A stretch of DNA of 64,000 bases from the NCBI GenBank assembly GCA_000611775.1, contig KK106981.1, positions 7,524,312 to 7,588,311 of the forward strand. Reading direction: 5' to 3'. The stretch is from Umbilicaria muhlenbergii (lineage: Eukaryota > Ascomycota > Lecanoromycetes > Umbilicariales > Umbilicariaceae). Positions 10,906-24,289 of the stretch are shown here, in pieces (position 1 is the stretch's first letter; each line of letters opens with the position of its first letter). The position numbers and the translations under genes are program-made. The notes beneath the pieces are model-generated. The model did not search any database, was not told the origin of the DNA, and saw only the letters and a list, made by a program, of their open reading frames with translations.

Positions 10906-12333
10906 GTTGGCTCAATAAGAGGACGAGGACCCCAGGATCTGATGATGTACTTCCGTGGATTGGACGAATGCGAAGGCGAAGGCGAATGAGGGAGGTCAAG
11001 CACGGCTCGATAATGAGAGTAGAATGGTGGTTACGGTCTCAGTAATGGCAGTGATGAGCATACTTTTTCGGCCAAACGGCACTCTCCACGCCATACCTAC
11101 CTACTCCACCAGTACCTTTCCAATGCAAATGCCATGTTTCTGCCGGAGAGGAGCCCCGCACCCGACAAACTTTACCGAGTGTGGAGAAGCTTGGCGCTGA
11201 CCTCGGCCCTCGATAGGGAGGACTTGTTATTGGTCATGGGTCTTTGGTCATCACTCGTGGTGGTCATTATTATTGGCCTTCCGATAGGATGTTCGGTACG
11301 CCGACCTGACCAAAGGATGAGTTCCAGGCCTCAGGCGTGAGGACAGCCCATCTTCAGCTGGCAACGACGAAATCGCCATATGTCAGTCTGTAGGGTGGAT
11401 GTCATAGATCCACGACCTCTACCATCCCTACTTGGATTGTTCCCCCAACGCTGTCATGCTTATCGAGTAGTTGAGGGCACCTATCTCGACTCCACGCCTG
11501 GTACCATGGATGATAAGGAGGGCACGGATGAACGAAATAATCTTGGATGAGTCCTAGAAAATCCAATGGGTTACGTCGAAGCAGGTGTCAGCAAGGGTAG
11601 CAGGTAAAGCACGAGAATTGCCAGTTATCTGACCCACACCACTGTTACAGCTGCCTGCAGCGCTGAACGTGCCGTGCAGTCCTACATCGGGCGCACCATG
11701 AGAAGGAGGCCCGGTTGATCTATCTAGTGGCGCATCCTGGATTCCTGACTTCCTGATCGAAGTGCCAGCCCTGCTGATTATGATCTTACATCTACCTTAC
11801 AGCTGAACATTCCCTCGCCGCTCCTGTCCGAGCCACGCTGGCGTTTTAGCGTTCTAGCGAACCCTTCAGCCTCACAGCATCTCCATCGGCAACCAGGTCT
11901 CTCCAGGCCTACAAACAAGCTGCTCCAAACTTGGTTTGGATTCATAATGCTTCTATCGTGACCTGCATTCCTCACCCGTCATCAATGCGAGCAGCTTCCG
12001 TCCCCAAAGGATTCGCAGCTGGAAACTCCTGTGCCTCCGTATGCGTGTGTGCGGCCGGCCTTAGAGTGCTCCGTTCGTTGCAGGTAGCATGGAAGACTCA
12101 TCGCTTGGCAGGCCACAGATGTTTCGTGTCACCTTTCAGTGTATTATCCTTAACCACGAGTACCTTACCTTTACTTCATAGATATCCCGGGCCCTATCTT
12201 CCACCTTAATGTCGGTGATGCCAGAGTCGAGTCATCCTTGTCGCGACTCAACATCCTTGAACTGGTGATGCTAAGCCCCTCGTCATGAAATCAAGATCAG
12301 CGCTCAATACATGAATACACCACGTCGCCGGTG
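10906..12333. other. Divergent upstream region, lactate dehydrogenase-like / Rab-like
   Basis: This is 1.4 kb between two divergent starts and probably holds both promoters and 5' UTRs. Short frames on both strands lack family features. Pyrimidine-rich runs near 11930-12200 fit a leader of the plus-strand GTPase gene. No repeat or RNA gene is recognised. Confidence 0.45.
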
Positions 12334-13276
12334 ATGACTAACAATCTTGAAGCCAAAATCTGTGTCCTAGGCTCACAAGGTTGCCCATCCCCTTCACAGT
12401 ATCCGTGGAAAGAGGTTGTAGCTGACTCCGTGTTGATGAATAGGTGTCGGAAAGACTTCACTGCTAAATCGCTATGTCAAGGGATCCTTTAATCCTCCGA
12501 CAACCACATCAACCATCGGCGCCTCGTTCCTCACCAAGCGCGTCCTCGATGACAGCGGAACTGTGGTTCGGTTACAGCTATGGGATACTGCAGGGCAAGA
12601 ACGCTTTCGCTCCATCTCAAAGCTCTACTACCGAGGCGCGTCGGCCTGCGTCTTGACCTACTCGATCATAGATGATAAAAGTTTCGAGGAGATGGGCCAA
12701 TGGTTACAGGAACTGAAGCAAAATGTTGGGGGAGATCTGATCATCCACGTCGTCGGAACCAAAAGTGACGTTGTTGCACTCGATCCGAGCCTGAGAAAGG
12801 TTCCATTCGAAAGGTGCATAGCTTATGTGGCAGAGAATCTCTATCCAGCCCAGGCCTCGACCCCGCCGAACACGGCCGGCGGTGCAATTGCCGGGCAGAA
12901 TTCGGACAGCAGTAAAAGGAGTAGTGGCTTTTGGGGCCAGGAATTCGGATGGGATTGCTGTCACGAGATTAGCGCCAAGGACGGAGAAGGTATGGAGGAG
13001 GTCTTCCGCGTTATTACGAGGAAGCTGGTCGAGCAGAACCACAAGAGAATCAAGCGTGATCAAGCACTGGAAGTTGGGACGGTACCAGGCAATGACAGTG
13101 GTCAATGTGGCTACTTTGACAGACCTCTGGACGGTCATGGCAGTTTCAGACTAGGGAGCGACAAGAGGAAGAGCTGGCTAGGTTTTCCAACACCCAACAT
13201 TGGCGCTAGCGGTGGAGACGAGGGACCCGCTCGCAATGACGCGGACAAGGAAGGGAAAAGGGGGAGATGCTGTTGA
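12334..13276 (+). CDS. Rab-family small GTPase, divergent, with C-terminal insertion
   Basis: Exons 12334-12379 and 12444-13276 give 292 residues; the 64-bp intron splits the P-loop. Motifs are GSQGVGKTS (13-21), WDTAGQE (62-68), TKSD (121-124, in place of the usual NKxD) and SAK (192-194). The end RGRCC is a prenylation site. The switch region ASFLTK and the LYYRG segment place it near the Rab5/21/22 endosomal group, but I cannot assign a single orthologue. The protein is about 90 residues longer than a typical Rab: there is an insertion around 150-185 (Gly/Ser/Asn-rich) and a long linker after the GTPase fold. An upstream ATG at 12311 is followed by a stop within 8 codons, so 12334 is the start. 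Confidence 0.88.
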
Positions 13277-14336
13277 TATCTTTGCGTCGGGGTTCTGCCC
13301 TTGAGGCTATGTACACTAAGACTAGAACGATGCCGTTCTGATACTCTGTGCAACTGACGAAGGAGTCGGTCACATGCACGGATACCACAAAGCAAATGAA
13401 TCAATCAAATCAATTCAACCATGCACGTCATTCTTCCCATGGTTCTTTGTCGTTGGTGATAGTTTACCGGTGAACTCATTAGCAAAAGAATCGAGATAAT
13501 CTAGTGATCATTAGCCCCATTCAGTCTCTATAGGAGCTATTCACATATGCCAGCGATCACAGATATTAGACTCCTGCTTAAACGCCGAAGCCATTAATGT
13601 TACCGTGCAGGTCGGTTGTCCCAACGTCTAAGCCCCCCCAGAAGGACCAAAAAGGAATAAAACTACAGAAGTTAGTACGGCTGGGCGGCAGGTGTCGGGT
13701 CACAAGTGGAGTAAAGAGCCCAGGCGGCCCCCCATCAACAAATCAACAACGGACTGCAATATCTCGAAGTCATAATGCTGCAAATTACAGAGCTCAAATG
13801 GCTTCGAGAGCTTTACAAAATTCGTGTTCTTAAGGCCCCAGCCTGTGGTCGGTGCTCTGTTCGTTGTTAGGTAGGGGGCCCCCCCTGTTGACCCTCTTCG
13901 GTACGCCTGGCGGCATGGCCCAGGCGACGAAGCACTCAGCACGCAGCATGTCAACGCGAAAGTCGTTCAGGCGCAAGCGGGCTGTGCAGCGTCTGCCCAG
14001 GCACGCTACCTTGGTCATTAATTATCATTGCTGTTGCCATTTGCCGGCCGGGTTCGAAATCGCAATCGCAACCATGAGGCTACAGGGCTGACTAGCTTCA
14101 AATGAGGGGTTTCCATGCTCAGCCATCATCCTATATCTGCCTTGTACTCTCATGCCTCCCACCTCCAGCCTCGTGCCTTATACCTCATGTACCATGCCCT
14201 AGCCTTGCGGCTGCTTCGAACGATGACTCCAATGCCGGATCACACTCCTCCACTGATTATCGACAACCCAAACACGTAAGACAACACCGAATACTACCTC
14301 TGAACGCTGCGTCCTTGCTATTCGTGCAAGCTTGCC
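13277..14336. other. Intergenic region
   Basis: This is 1.06 kb between two plus-strand genes, holding the GTPase 3' UTR and the next promoter. C-runs occur at about 13627 and 13878 and a G-run around 13875. Frames on either strand do not look like exons. The TTCGAAATC near 14050 resembles a tRNA T-arm, but no cloverleaf can be drawn. Confidence 0.45.
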
Positions 14337-16172
14337 ATGTCCGGCCTCGAGCTCTTGGCGGTCGTCGGGTGCGTTGCTGCGGTGGTGTCAGCATATCGTG
14401 ACGGGAGTGTTTTGGTTCAAGAGCTCAGAGAGAAGCGGCGCAAGAAGAAGGCATTAAAGTATGCGCAGATTCAACAGGATCTATCGACCCAAGAGTTGGA
14501 GCAAAGCCTTACGAGGGGGGGCACTGTGGTGCAAGATCGCTATGACCATGAATTCCAAAGTCTAGGCCCTCAAGAAAGTCTTCAATTTGCCGCCGGCGAT
14601 CGCGAATGCTTGGATCAGCTCAAGAACATTATTATTCATCTTCAATCCCAGGTTATCTTAAATCTTCGGCTGGCATGGCAAGAGGATACCTTTGTAGATT
14701 TCTCCACCCTGCAGGTAAGGTAGTCAAACCACGAGTGGGCAATTAGCACCATGGCTGATGCCATTCCATAGGACGTCTCAGATACCAGTCAAAAACAGGC
14801 TGTTCTGGCCCTGCTACAACTCCATCAGAGGATTCTGATCGCTGCACCCATCCACCACATCCCTACCAAATCACCTTCCCCTTCTCCGTCTTACGGGTTT
14901 CTGCCACCAGCAACGACTCAAAAGAGCTCTTCTCCACTCTCCCGGCAGACGATAGCGCAAGACATCCCATTCGGACGGCCTCCAAGGCAGATGACAGGAG
15001 ATACTCTCGTCGAGTACGAACAGCCACAGCATCCGCTGTTAGATAAAAATGACATTGGCCGTGTTGCCGCAACGACCGCGACGGGCTTCCTCACGCGATC
15101 GAGGCCTAAGGATAGTAAATTAGGGAAGGTTTCGGAAGACTCTACCTATTCAGAGTATGCACCGCCGCTACTATCAATAGACGAGCCTCAGATTACGCGG
15201 TCAATGAAAGAATCCGAGTTTCAGGGCAAATCCGTGAACGAGCCGCCTGCCAAGGATGCGTGCAGTTTTCATTCGGTCAGCACGCTTGAACCTGACGACG
15301 ATCCGAGGGAGAGACCTCCCAGCGCGAGAAGCACTTCCATACTCGAGCAGGATAGTGTAGAGTGGAACCCATGGAGGACATCACTTAGGAGGTCGAAGCC
15401 CTCGCAAAGACCTTGGAACACACTGTTCGGCAGGAACAACTCAGCTCCTCAGGAGGATGCTACAAGCGTTTTCGAAATGCCATCTTCTCAAACGCCGACA
15501 GGGATTCCCGAAATATCAACACACAATATACCGATACGCTCAATATCTTCTGTTCCTATGACGAATCCGGAATTAGCATCGCCCAACTTATCGGTACGCT
15601 CGGCGCCTTCAATGTTTGCGAGAACACGAGGGGCATCAATGCCTATTCTATCGACGAATCCGAAGCTTTTCTTGCCTAGTGAAGCAAACAATTTCGGAGG
15701 TTTCTGCAAGGGTGCATGGCGCCTTCAGATAGGAGATAGAAAGAAAGCCATGGATGACCGGCAACGACCGGGGGGCATGTACAACAAGAATACTTACTGG
15801 AAGTGTAGCAAGTGCGATTTCGAGGGGCGAATGGCCAAGGACTTGAAGGGGCAGAAAAGCACCGATTCCCGCGTGGTCCACGCGGACGGCATCCAATATC
15901 GCTGGGAATTTCTGTTCAAATGTCACGTGCCAATGAAGGGCGGTGGGTCGCCCTTGGCTTCGAGCTATGGATGTGTTTTCTGCTGCGCCGAGGGTAGAGG
16001 AACTCCCATTTTTGGAGGAATTCCAAGCTTTATGACCCACATTCAAGAGCATCGAGAACGGCCGCCGAGCGGGGAGATCCTCTATAGGATGAACTGCATA
16101 ATAGGCCGACCAGCCAGGCTAGACGAAGAGTTCGATATAACGTTGCCGGCTCGGATAGTGGAGCTCTCCTGA
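14337..16172 (+). CDS. Unknown fungal protein with N-terminal membrane-like segment and C-terminal Cys/His region
   Basis: Exons 14337-14714 and 14772-16172 (intron 57 bp) give 592 residues. The N-terminus (MSGLELLAVVGCVAAVVSAY) is hydrophobic, followed by a strongly basic stretch ELREKRRKKK and a probable helical region to residue 125. Residues about 150-430 are Ser/Pro/Thr-rich and likely disordered. The last 120 residues are ordered-looking and hold Cys pairs CSKC and CVFCC and a final HIQEH, which suggests a zinc-binding fold. The arrangement resembles a family of Pezizomycotina proteins without known role. I can support the gene but not a function. Confidence 0.75.
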
Positions 16173-16794
16173 AACTTAACACCTTTGTCCGTCTGCTCAA
16201 GGCGTTCTTACGGTGTTGTCGAAACTCGGACCAGGATGAAAGCGCGAAATCCTCCCAGAATTTTGTAGCCACAAATGGAACCCCAATGACCAGTCTTTGA
16301 AAGACGCTCCTCCTCTCAGTCATCAACTATCAGCCCCAGCTTTAGTTAATTTAAATTTATCCACATCTCGGACGCTGACCGGACTCATGGCATCCCACCA
16401 GATCAGCAAATATCTTCGATCGAGTGGAGCGGCATTACTCCACCATATATTGATTATCGAAAGGTCGTCAAGGCATCTAGCTCAGCTCCGGCTCAATCTT
16501 GTTAGAGAAATATGGATCATAATAAGGGAGTGTGGACAGACCATCGGCAGACTGTTCATTTAGTGCAGGCGTCCAGGCGTATTTTGGCCGAAGTAGTATC
16601 TTTGGGGTTCTGTCGATTTTCTGTGACGGAGATAATGCTCCCTCAATGCAGTGTATCACATATGGTTCAACACGTGGATCCAATAGTGACCCCAAGTTTA
16701 ATTAATGTAATGCAACCTTGAATGACTCGATGGTAACACAACACCCAAACCAACGACAACAACAAGACGAACGCGCCAAGTACAGGGCATGAAA
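16173..16794. other. Convergent intergenic region
   Basis: This is the 0.62 kb between the unknown gene's stop and the YKT6 stop. It is moderately AT-rich. I see nothing else to annotate. Confidence 0.45.
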
Positions 16795-17605
16795 TCACAT
16801 GAGGATCTATACAGCGGTCAGCAGTATACGAAAGATTGAGGACAACTGAAGTGCGCACACAGCAACTGTTCTGCTTTTTGGCCTACAGGAAAGACACTAA
16901 GATTAGCAAAGGGCCAGTAGAAGATGTTCACGATATTGACTTTCCTGTTGGTAGAAGAGTTTGCTCTGGCTGGACAGCCCATCACTCTTCGCCACTAGAC
17001 TATCAATCTTCTCTCCCCGCTCGAGCACGCTTTCAATCGTCTTATGCAGCACAATCTTAGTCTCATCGAGCTCCTTTTGAATTTTCATGATACTATCCGC
17101 CTGTTGAGGATCCTGATATTTTGTGATATACTCTTTGAGTTGTGGGAAGGCCAGGGAGGGATTCGAATTCGCAAAGGCAGTGCGAGGATATCTAGAAAGG
17201 AACTCGTCGACAACCTTGGAGAGCAGCTGGTGCGCGACAAGGGCTGGGTAATCGTGGTCGCTGATGATGACGCCGGCAACGCCTTCGGTCCGTCCATAGA
17301 CGTGAAAGGTATATGCTACGGATAACTGTCAGACTTGTTGTTGGAAAGTTGGGGGGGGTGTACATTTCTCTTCTACATCTTGTCGTTGGCCAGGCTTCGT
17401 CCTCTCGGCGACAGTCTTGCTGAAGAGTGACATGAATTCGCCATAGTTGTCTCTGGTGAACCTCGAGTAACTACCGAGGTCTTTCTCGGCACAGAGCTCA
17501 TGTGCCGGCTTTTCTTCGTTCTTGAGTATCTGTGCTAGGCGTCAGCGATCATGCCTCCTTTCGGCAGATCAGCGTGGAACTGACGCCGATATAGTAGAGC
17601 TTCAT
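16795..17605 (-). CDS. YKT6: R-SNARE Ykt6
   Basis: Ykt6 is the longin-type R-SNARE used in Golgi, endosome, vacuole and autophagosome fusion; it cycles on and off membranes by lipidation. Exons from the complement are 17605-17585, 17529-17364, 17315-16945, 16882-16859 and 16806-16795, giving 197 residues, the normal length. The longin domain starts MKLYYIG and continues ILKNEEKPAHELC. The SNARE motif runs from about residue 130 (DETKIVLHKTIESVLERGEKID). The end reads AKKQNSCCILM, giving the palmitoylated Cys and the farnesylated CAAX box CILM, the last four codons on a 12-nt exon. The third intron (16944-16883) has a good acceptor, but its 5' end reads GAAAGT where GTAAGT is expected. Without removal of that intron, translation ends at LLLALC and the lipidation site is lost. 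Confidence 0.9.
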
Positions 17606-18012
17606 GTTTGGCGATCATAAAGAGAGGTGCACCGCTTCTTGAGGCAAACAACAACGGAAAAGGCTCTAGAGCATGGGCGTTGAAGGCTGTCAAAAGATGC
17701 TTGGTGCTTCGACGGCACGCGCCGAACACGGTCCGTTCGCTTATCGATTAGCTGTGTGGCGCGTGGACTGTGACTTCACATGGCAAAGTTTCGATACCGA
17801 TACACTCTCTTTAGTACGAGTAAGCATCTATAACACACCCCCCACTCACCACGTTACCTTCCATGTTTTCTGTAGACCTCTAGCAGTCGCTACAAGAAGG
17901 TCATCCTCTGACCTACAGCGCCACAAATTCGAGATTTCCCTGCCCAGTCTGAGTCACCGGCGTATTTGCTGCAATATACTAGTAGAGGACAATTGATCTG
18001 GACTGACGACCA
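17606..18012. promoter_or_regulatory. Bidirectional promoter region, YKT6 / SLH1
   Basis: A 407-bp interval separates the divergent YKT6 and SLH1 starts. It must contain both promoters. No specific factor site is claimed. Confidence 0.6.
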
Positions 18013-21000
18013 ATGTCGCCGTCGGTGGAATCAGCCCAGTCCCAATGGCTAGCCCAGCTGGCAGCCATGCGCGAGGCTATTGCGGAACTGAAGCTGAGTC
18101 AGGCTTCTGGGGATGCGCAAGCGTATGGCCACGATATCACAGTCGATGACGACGACGACCTTACGGGTGGTAGTGGCATCGATGATATATGGGACATCAT
18201 CAGTGAGGAGGAAGACGATGAATACAGTAGTGACAACCTGGAAGGTGCAGAGCAATACCCTCTCAACGGGGACGCCGATGCCGATGGATATGATCAGGCA
18301 TGGCTGAGGAACAAATGCCTTGCTTTTGCGAGCAGGAGGTCCGGATTCGATGGTGAGGAGCTAGAGGAGCAAATTCTGGCTCTTTTGGCCTCGGACAGTA
18401 AAGGTACGTCTACACCAATTTCAGGAAGGGTTTGGTCTGAAGAAATGTAGACGAAGAGCTGCAAATGTCCCTCGCCGATATAATAGGGTTCGACGACCTG
18501 GAACTTGTGATAGATCTAATTACTCATCGCAAAGACATTCTTACCCCCAATCTTCAAGAAACGAGGGGCAGAAATGGCGTACTATCTCGTATACAGACCA
18601 AGCAAGAGCGAGAAGAAACACTCCGACGTCGAGACCAAGAACACAAGAACGCAAAGCTAGTTCCTGCTCTTCATCGGGATGGGCCTGAATATCCACATGT
18701 TTACAGAGCTCACAATGCCGGAAATACCGTGGCCGCTGGCGGTCGAAAGTACGCTTTGCCCATGGGAAGTGAACGGACTGAGCACGACAAGTATACGGAA
18801 TACTCCATTCCTGCGACCAAGGTCGGAACTTTGGGCGTTGGGAGAACGCTTGTCGAGATTGCCAACATGGATGGACTTTGCAGGAGGACCTTCAAGGGAT
18901 ACAAGTCGCTGAATCGGATGCAGAGCTTGGTGTATCCCGTAGCATACAAGACGAACGAGAACCTGTTGATATGTGCCCCAACAGGCGCGGGCAAGACAGA
19001 TGCAGCTATGCTCGCAATCCTGAACGCTATTGGACACAATCTAATCCCAAATCCTGCTGATGCGCCTGATGCAGTAGACTTTACGGTGCAATTAGAAGAC
19101 TTCAAGATCGTTTACGTCGCTCCTATGAAAGCGTTGGCTGCAGAGATCACTGAGAAGCTGGGAAAACGCCTTGCATGGCTGGGCATTCAGGTCCGAGAGT
19201 TTACTGGAGATATGCACTTGACGAAGAAAGAGATCGTCCAGACACAGATCATTGTGACGACCCCGGAGAAGTGGGATGTTGTTACTCGCAAAAGTACCGG
19301 CGACACCGAGCTTGTTCAAAAGGTCCGCTTGCTCATCATCGATGAGGTGCACATGCTGCATGATGAGCGAGGCGCTGTCATTGAATCACTCGTCGCTCGG
19401 ACAGAGCGCCAAGTTGAGAGCACGCAGTCCTTGATCAGGATCGTGGGGCTTTCGGCGACTTTGCCCAATTACGTGGACGTTGCGGATTTCCTCAAAGTCA
19501 ACCGCATGGCAGGTCTCTTCTATTTCGATGCTTCATTCCGCCCGGTACCTTTAGAGCAGCATTTCATCGGCATCAAAGGCAAGCCTGGGACGAAGATCTC
19601 GAAAGACAACATTGATCAGACTGCATTCGAGAAGGTGAAAGACATGCTTATGCTCGGGCACCAAGTCATGGTTTTTGTTCACTCAAGGAAGGACACAGTC
19701 ACTACTGCAAGGACATTTCTTCAGATGGCGGCAGACCAGGGGTGCCTCGATTTGTTCGACTGCCAAGAGGTCGAAGGCTATGGCTCAGCAATTAAGGATT
19801 TGAAAAACACGAAGGGCCGGGAGGTCAGAGAGCTGGTCCCAAAGGGCTTCGGAACTCACCACGCCGGTATGCCTCGCTCTGACCGTAACAAGATCGAGCA
19901 GCTATTCGCTGAAGGTCATATCAACGTTCTTTGTTGTACAGCGACATTGGCCTGGGGAGTCAATTTACCCGCCGCGGCTGTCATTATCAAGGGCACGCAG
20001 CTCTACAGCTCACAGGAAGGTAAGTTTGTTGATTTGGGGATATTAGATGTCCTGCAGATATTCGGTCGGGCTGGTCGACCACAATTTCAAGCTACTGGAA
20101 TAGGCTTCATCTGCACCACTCAGGATAAGCTAGATCACTATCTTTCCGCCGTTACTCAACAGCAACCTATCGAATCCAAATTTTCAAGAAAGCTGGTCGA
20201 CAACCTTAATGCAGAAATTGCTCTGGGCACTGTGACATCGATCCCCGAAGCTGTCCAGTGGGTCGGTTACTCGTACCTCTTCGTACGCATGCAACGAAAC
20301 CCTCTGACGTATGGCATTGATTGGTCTGAGATCCGCGACGATCCCCATCTTGTCCAGAAGAGACGGGAGCTAGTCATCAATGCCGCTCGAATCTTACAGC
20401 AGAGCCAGATGATAATTTTCAATGAGGCGACGGAGGAGCTTCGGGCCAAGGATGTTGGACGAATCGCCAGTCAATTTTATGTCCTGCAGACGAGTATTGA
20501 GATTTTCAATGCAATGATGCGCCCACGCGCTTCAGAAGCCGACGTACTGAAGATGATTAGTATGAGCGGCGAGTTTGACAATATACAGTCACGAGATAAC
20601 GAGTCCAAAGAGTTATCGAGGCTCCGGGAAGAGGCAGTCCAGTGTGAAGTCGAGGGAGGTAACGATTTCGCGCACGCTAAAACGAACATTCTGCTTCAGT
20701 CTTACATCTCAAGAGCCCGTCTCGAAGACTTTGCACTGGTATCTGATTCTGCGTATGTGGCTCAAAACGCGGCACGAATATGTCGAGCCTTGTTCATGAT
20801 AGCCCTGAACAGACGATGGGGTCACCAGTGCTTGGTGCTTCTATCGTTATGCAAGTCCATCGAGAAGCAAATATGGCCATTTCAGCATCCCTTTCATCAG
20901 TTCGATCTTCCTCAGCCTATCTTGAAGAACCTGGACGAAAAGTCTGGCGTCTCTTCGATAGAATCTTTGAGAGATATGGAACCAGCGGAAATTGGTCAGT

Positions 21001-24000
21001 TGGTTCACAACCACCGCATGGGGAGCACGATTTCAAAACTACTCGACAATTTTCCCACCCTGACCGTGGAAGCGGAGATTGCGCCTTTAAATCGTGATGT
21101 ACTCCGTATCCACCTATCCCTCACGGCCGACTTCCGGTGGAATGACAGGCACAACGGGACTTCGGAATCATATTGGATCTGGGTGGAGAATTCTGAGACT
21201 TCTGAGATCTACCATCATGAATACTTTATTCTCGGCAGGAAGAAACTCTATGATGACCATGAGCTCAATCTCACAATTCCATTGTCGGATCCACTACCAA
21301 CACAAATCTACGTGCGAGCCGTATCTGACCGATGGCTCGGTGCCGAGACGGTTACACCGGTCTCATTCCAACATTTAATTAGACCCGACACTGAAAGTGT
21401 ATACACGGACTTGCTTGACCTTCAGCCTCTCCCGATTGCAGCTCTGAAAAACCCACTACTCGAGGAGATCTACGGCCAGCGGTTTCAGTTTTTCAATCCA
21501 ATGCAGACGCAAATCTTCCACTGCCTTTATCACACGTCTGCAAACGTACTCCTCGGATCGCCCACCGGGAGTGGCAAGACAGTCGCTGCAGAGTTGGCCA
21601 TGTGGTGGGCCTTTCGTGAAAAACCTGGCTCCAAGGTGGTCTATATAGCACCCATGAAAGCACTTGTTCGAGAGCGGGTCCAGGACTGGCGGAAACGCTT
21701 GACCCAGCAGATGGGCCTCAAGCTCGTCGAGCTCACTGGTGACAACACACCCGACACGCGCACCATACGTGATGCTGACATTATTATTACTACACCGGAG
21801 AAGTGGGATGGTATCAGTCGTAGCTGGCAGACTCGAGGCTACGTGCGCCAGGTCAGTTTGGTGGTCATCGATGAGATCCATCTTCTTGGAGGCGACCGAG
21901 GACCGATTCTGGAGATCATTGTCTCGCGAATGAACTATATCGCTTCTCAGTCGAAAGGCTCGGTGAGGTTGGTGGGTATGTCAACGGCTTGCGCCAACGC
22001 TATGGACCTAGGAAATTGGCTAGGGGTAAAAGAAGGACTCTTCAACTTTCGACACTCTGTACGTCCGGTACCTTTAGAGATCTTCATAGACGGCTTCCCA
22101 GAGCAACGAGGATTCTGTCCACTTATGCAATCAATGAATCGCCCTACATTCCTAGCCATCAAGACCCATTCGCCCGACAAGCCAGTCATTGTCTTCGTGG
22201 CTTCACGACGGCAGACCCGTCTGACCGCAAAGGATCTAACAAACTTCTGCGGTATGGAAGACAACCCTCGTCGGTTTGTTAGGATGTCTGAAGATGACTT
22301 ACAACTGAACCTATCACGAGTCAAGGACGAAGCTTTGCGAGAGGCCTTGAGCTTCGGCATTGGACTCCATCATGCTGGTCTTGTGGAATCTGATAGACAG
22401 CTTGCAGAAGAACTCTTTGCAAATAACAAAATCCAAATCCTTGTCGCCACTAGTACTCTGGCTTGGGGGGTGAATTTACCGGCGCATCTGGTTGTGGTGA
22501 AAGGGACTCAATTCTTCGATGCTAAGATCGAGGGATACAAGGACATGGATTTGACGGATGTCCTGCAAATGCTTGGGCGAGCTGGGAGACCGCAGTTTGA
22601 CTCCTCAGGTATTGCACGTATCTTTACTCAGGATGCAAAGAAGGCTTTCTATAAACACTTCCTGCACACCGGTTTTCCCGTCGAGTCTTCTCTCCACAAC
22701 GTGCTTGACAATCACTTGGGAGCTGAAGTGTCTGCGGGAACCATAAGCACGAAACAGGATGCTCTCGATTACCTGACGTGGACTTTCTTCTTTCGTCGAT
22801 TGCACAAAAATCCATCCTACTACGGCCTGGAAATCTCTTCGGAGGAACACAACACCATAGCAGCACAGGCACTGGCCAATGACTATATGATCGAGATGGT
22901 GGACAAGTCACTAGGCGAGCTTGCCGAGTCTGGCTGCATTCTTTTGCATTCGAACGGAGACGTGGATTCGACACCATTGGGCAAGATCATGAGCTATTAC
23001 TACCTCTCTCACAAGACTATTCGACACCTGCTCAAAAACGCAAAGAGAAATGCCAGCTTCGAGGAGGTGTTGGCCTGGATGTGCAGCGCTACCGAATTCG
23101 ACGAGCTCCCGGTCCGACACAACGAGGATCTCATCAACGCAGAGCTGTCCAACAACCTCCCATTCAAGGCCGACGCTCTTGGTTTGCCAATGTGGGATCC
23201 TCATGTCAAGGCGTTCCTTCTGCTTCAAGCGTACATGTCCCGCATCGACCTTCCCATCTCCGATTATGTGGGGGATCAGAACTCCGTACTTGACCAGAGT
23301 ATACGCATCATCCAGGCTTCGATCGATGTTCTCACCGAGCTGGGCTACCTCTCGAGCTGTACACTGACGATGACACTTCTTCAATGTATCAAATCGGCAC
23401 GTTGGCCCCAAGACGGGCCCATGTCCATCTTCCCCGGCGTGGATGTGGGCAAGGAACAGCAGCGCTTTACAAACGAGCAGTCCCATCCGCGCTCCCTGTC
23501 TGAAATCGGTGCTACGCCCAGAGCTACGTTGGAAACCCTCATGAAGACGCTCGATGTTCCGCGCGATCTATATCCCCAGTTCAACAAAGTCATCAGCATT
23601 CTTCCCAACCTCAGAGTCAATGTCCTGGAAGTCAATGCCGTGAGCCTCATCGTCGGTCTCGCGCGCGTCAACCCTACCACCCAGGCCGACTACCGCATTT
23701 GGGCTCCCAATTACCCAAAGCCGCAATCCGAAGGTTTTTTCGTTGTGCTGGCCGATCCGGTCAGGGATGAGATCATCGCGCTGAAGAGGGTCAATTGGGC
23801 GCCGGATGAGAATATCAAAAGGGGAGTGAGGGCGCCGGGGCCGAAGCCGACGGCCAGAGCTTTGATCAAGCTGCCGGACAGTACGGTGGAGAGGAGGGTA
23901 GATGTCTTGGTGGTCAGTGATGCGTATGTGGGGATGGTATGGAAGGTGGGAGGGGTCGAGGTGCCACCGGTGCCGCAGGGCCCAGACGACGGGAAGAAGT

Positions 24001-24002
24001 GA
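18013..24002 (+). CDS. SLH1: Ski2-like RNA helicase Slh1 (RQT complex; ASCC3 homologue)
   Basis: Slh1 is the dual-cassette helicase of the ribosome quality-control trigger complex, which splits collided ribosomes. Exons 18013-18403 and 18451-24002 (intron 47 bp) give 1980 residues, close to yeast Slh1. The N-terminal 110 residues are acidic (DDDDDL, EEEDDEYSSD). Cassette 1 has the P-loop APTGAGKT (306-313), DEVH (427-430), SAT, and GRAGRPQF; it is followed by a Sec63 region. Cassette 2 has SPTGSGKT (about 1166), DEIH (about 1269), STA in place of SAT, and GRAGRPQF; a second Sec63 region ends the protein. The absence of a long Brr2-type N-terminal extension and the acidic leader argue for Slh1 over Brr2. 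Confidence 0.95.
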
Positions 24003-24289
24003 ACATGCACAGCACGCTGGTATACCTGCCAGAGCTGACCACTTGTCACCTTAGCGCATAGATTCTTTGCCACTCATGAACCATGCATTGCACGTCGCTT
24101 GTAGATTAAGCTGCCTAGATTTGGCGTAAGCAAAATTATTTACGAAACAACCAAACTCGAGCCCCGCTAAATGAAATTCGTATCGTCAGAATCACATTAC
24201 TCGGGCCGACCTTCGTGCGGTTTGCGGATTCCCATGACCCTTTGAAACCTGCCCCCTTGGGACGCCTATGGCGCCATGAGCTGGCCACT

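Noticed and set aside
14041-14070. tRNA T-arm-like GGTTCGAAATC
   Set aside because: No acceptor stem, D-arm or anticodon arm can be placed around it.
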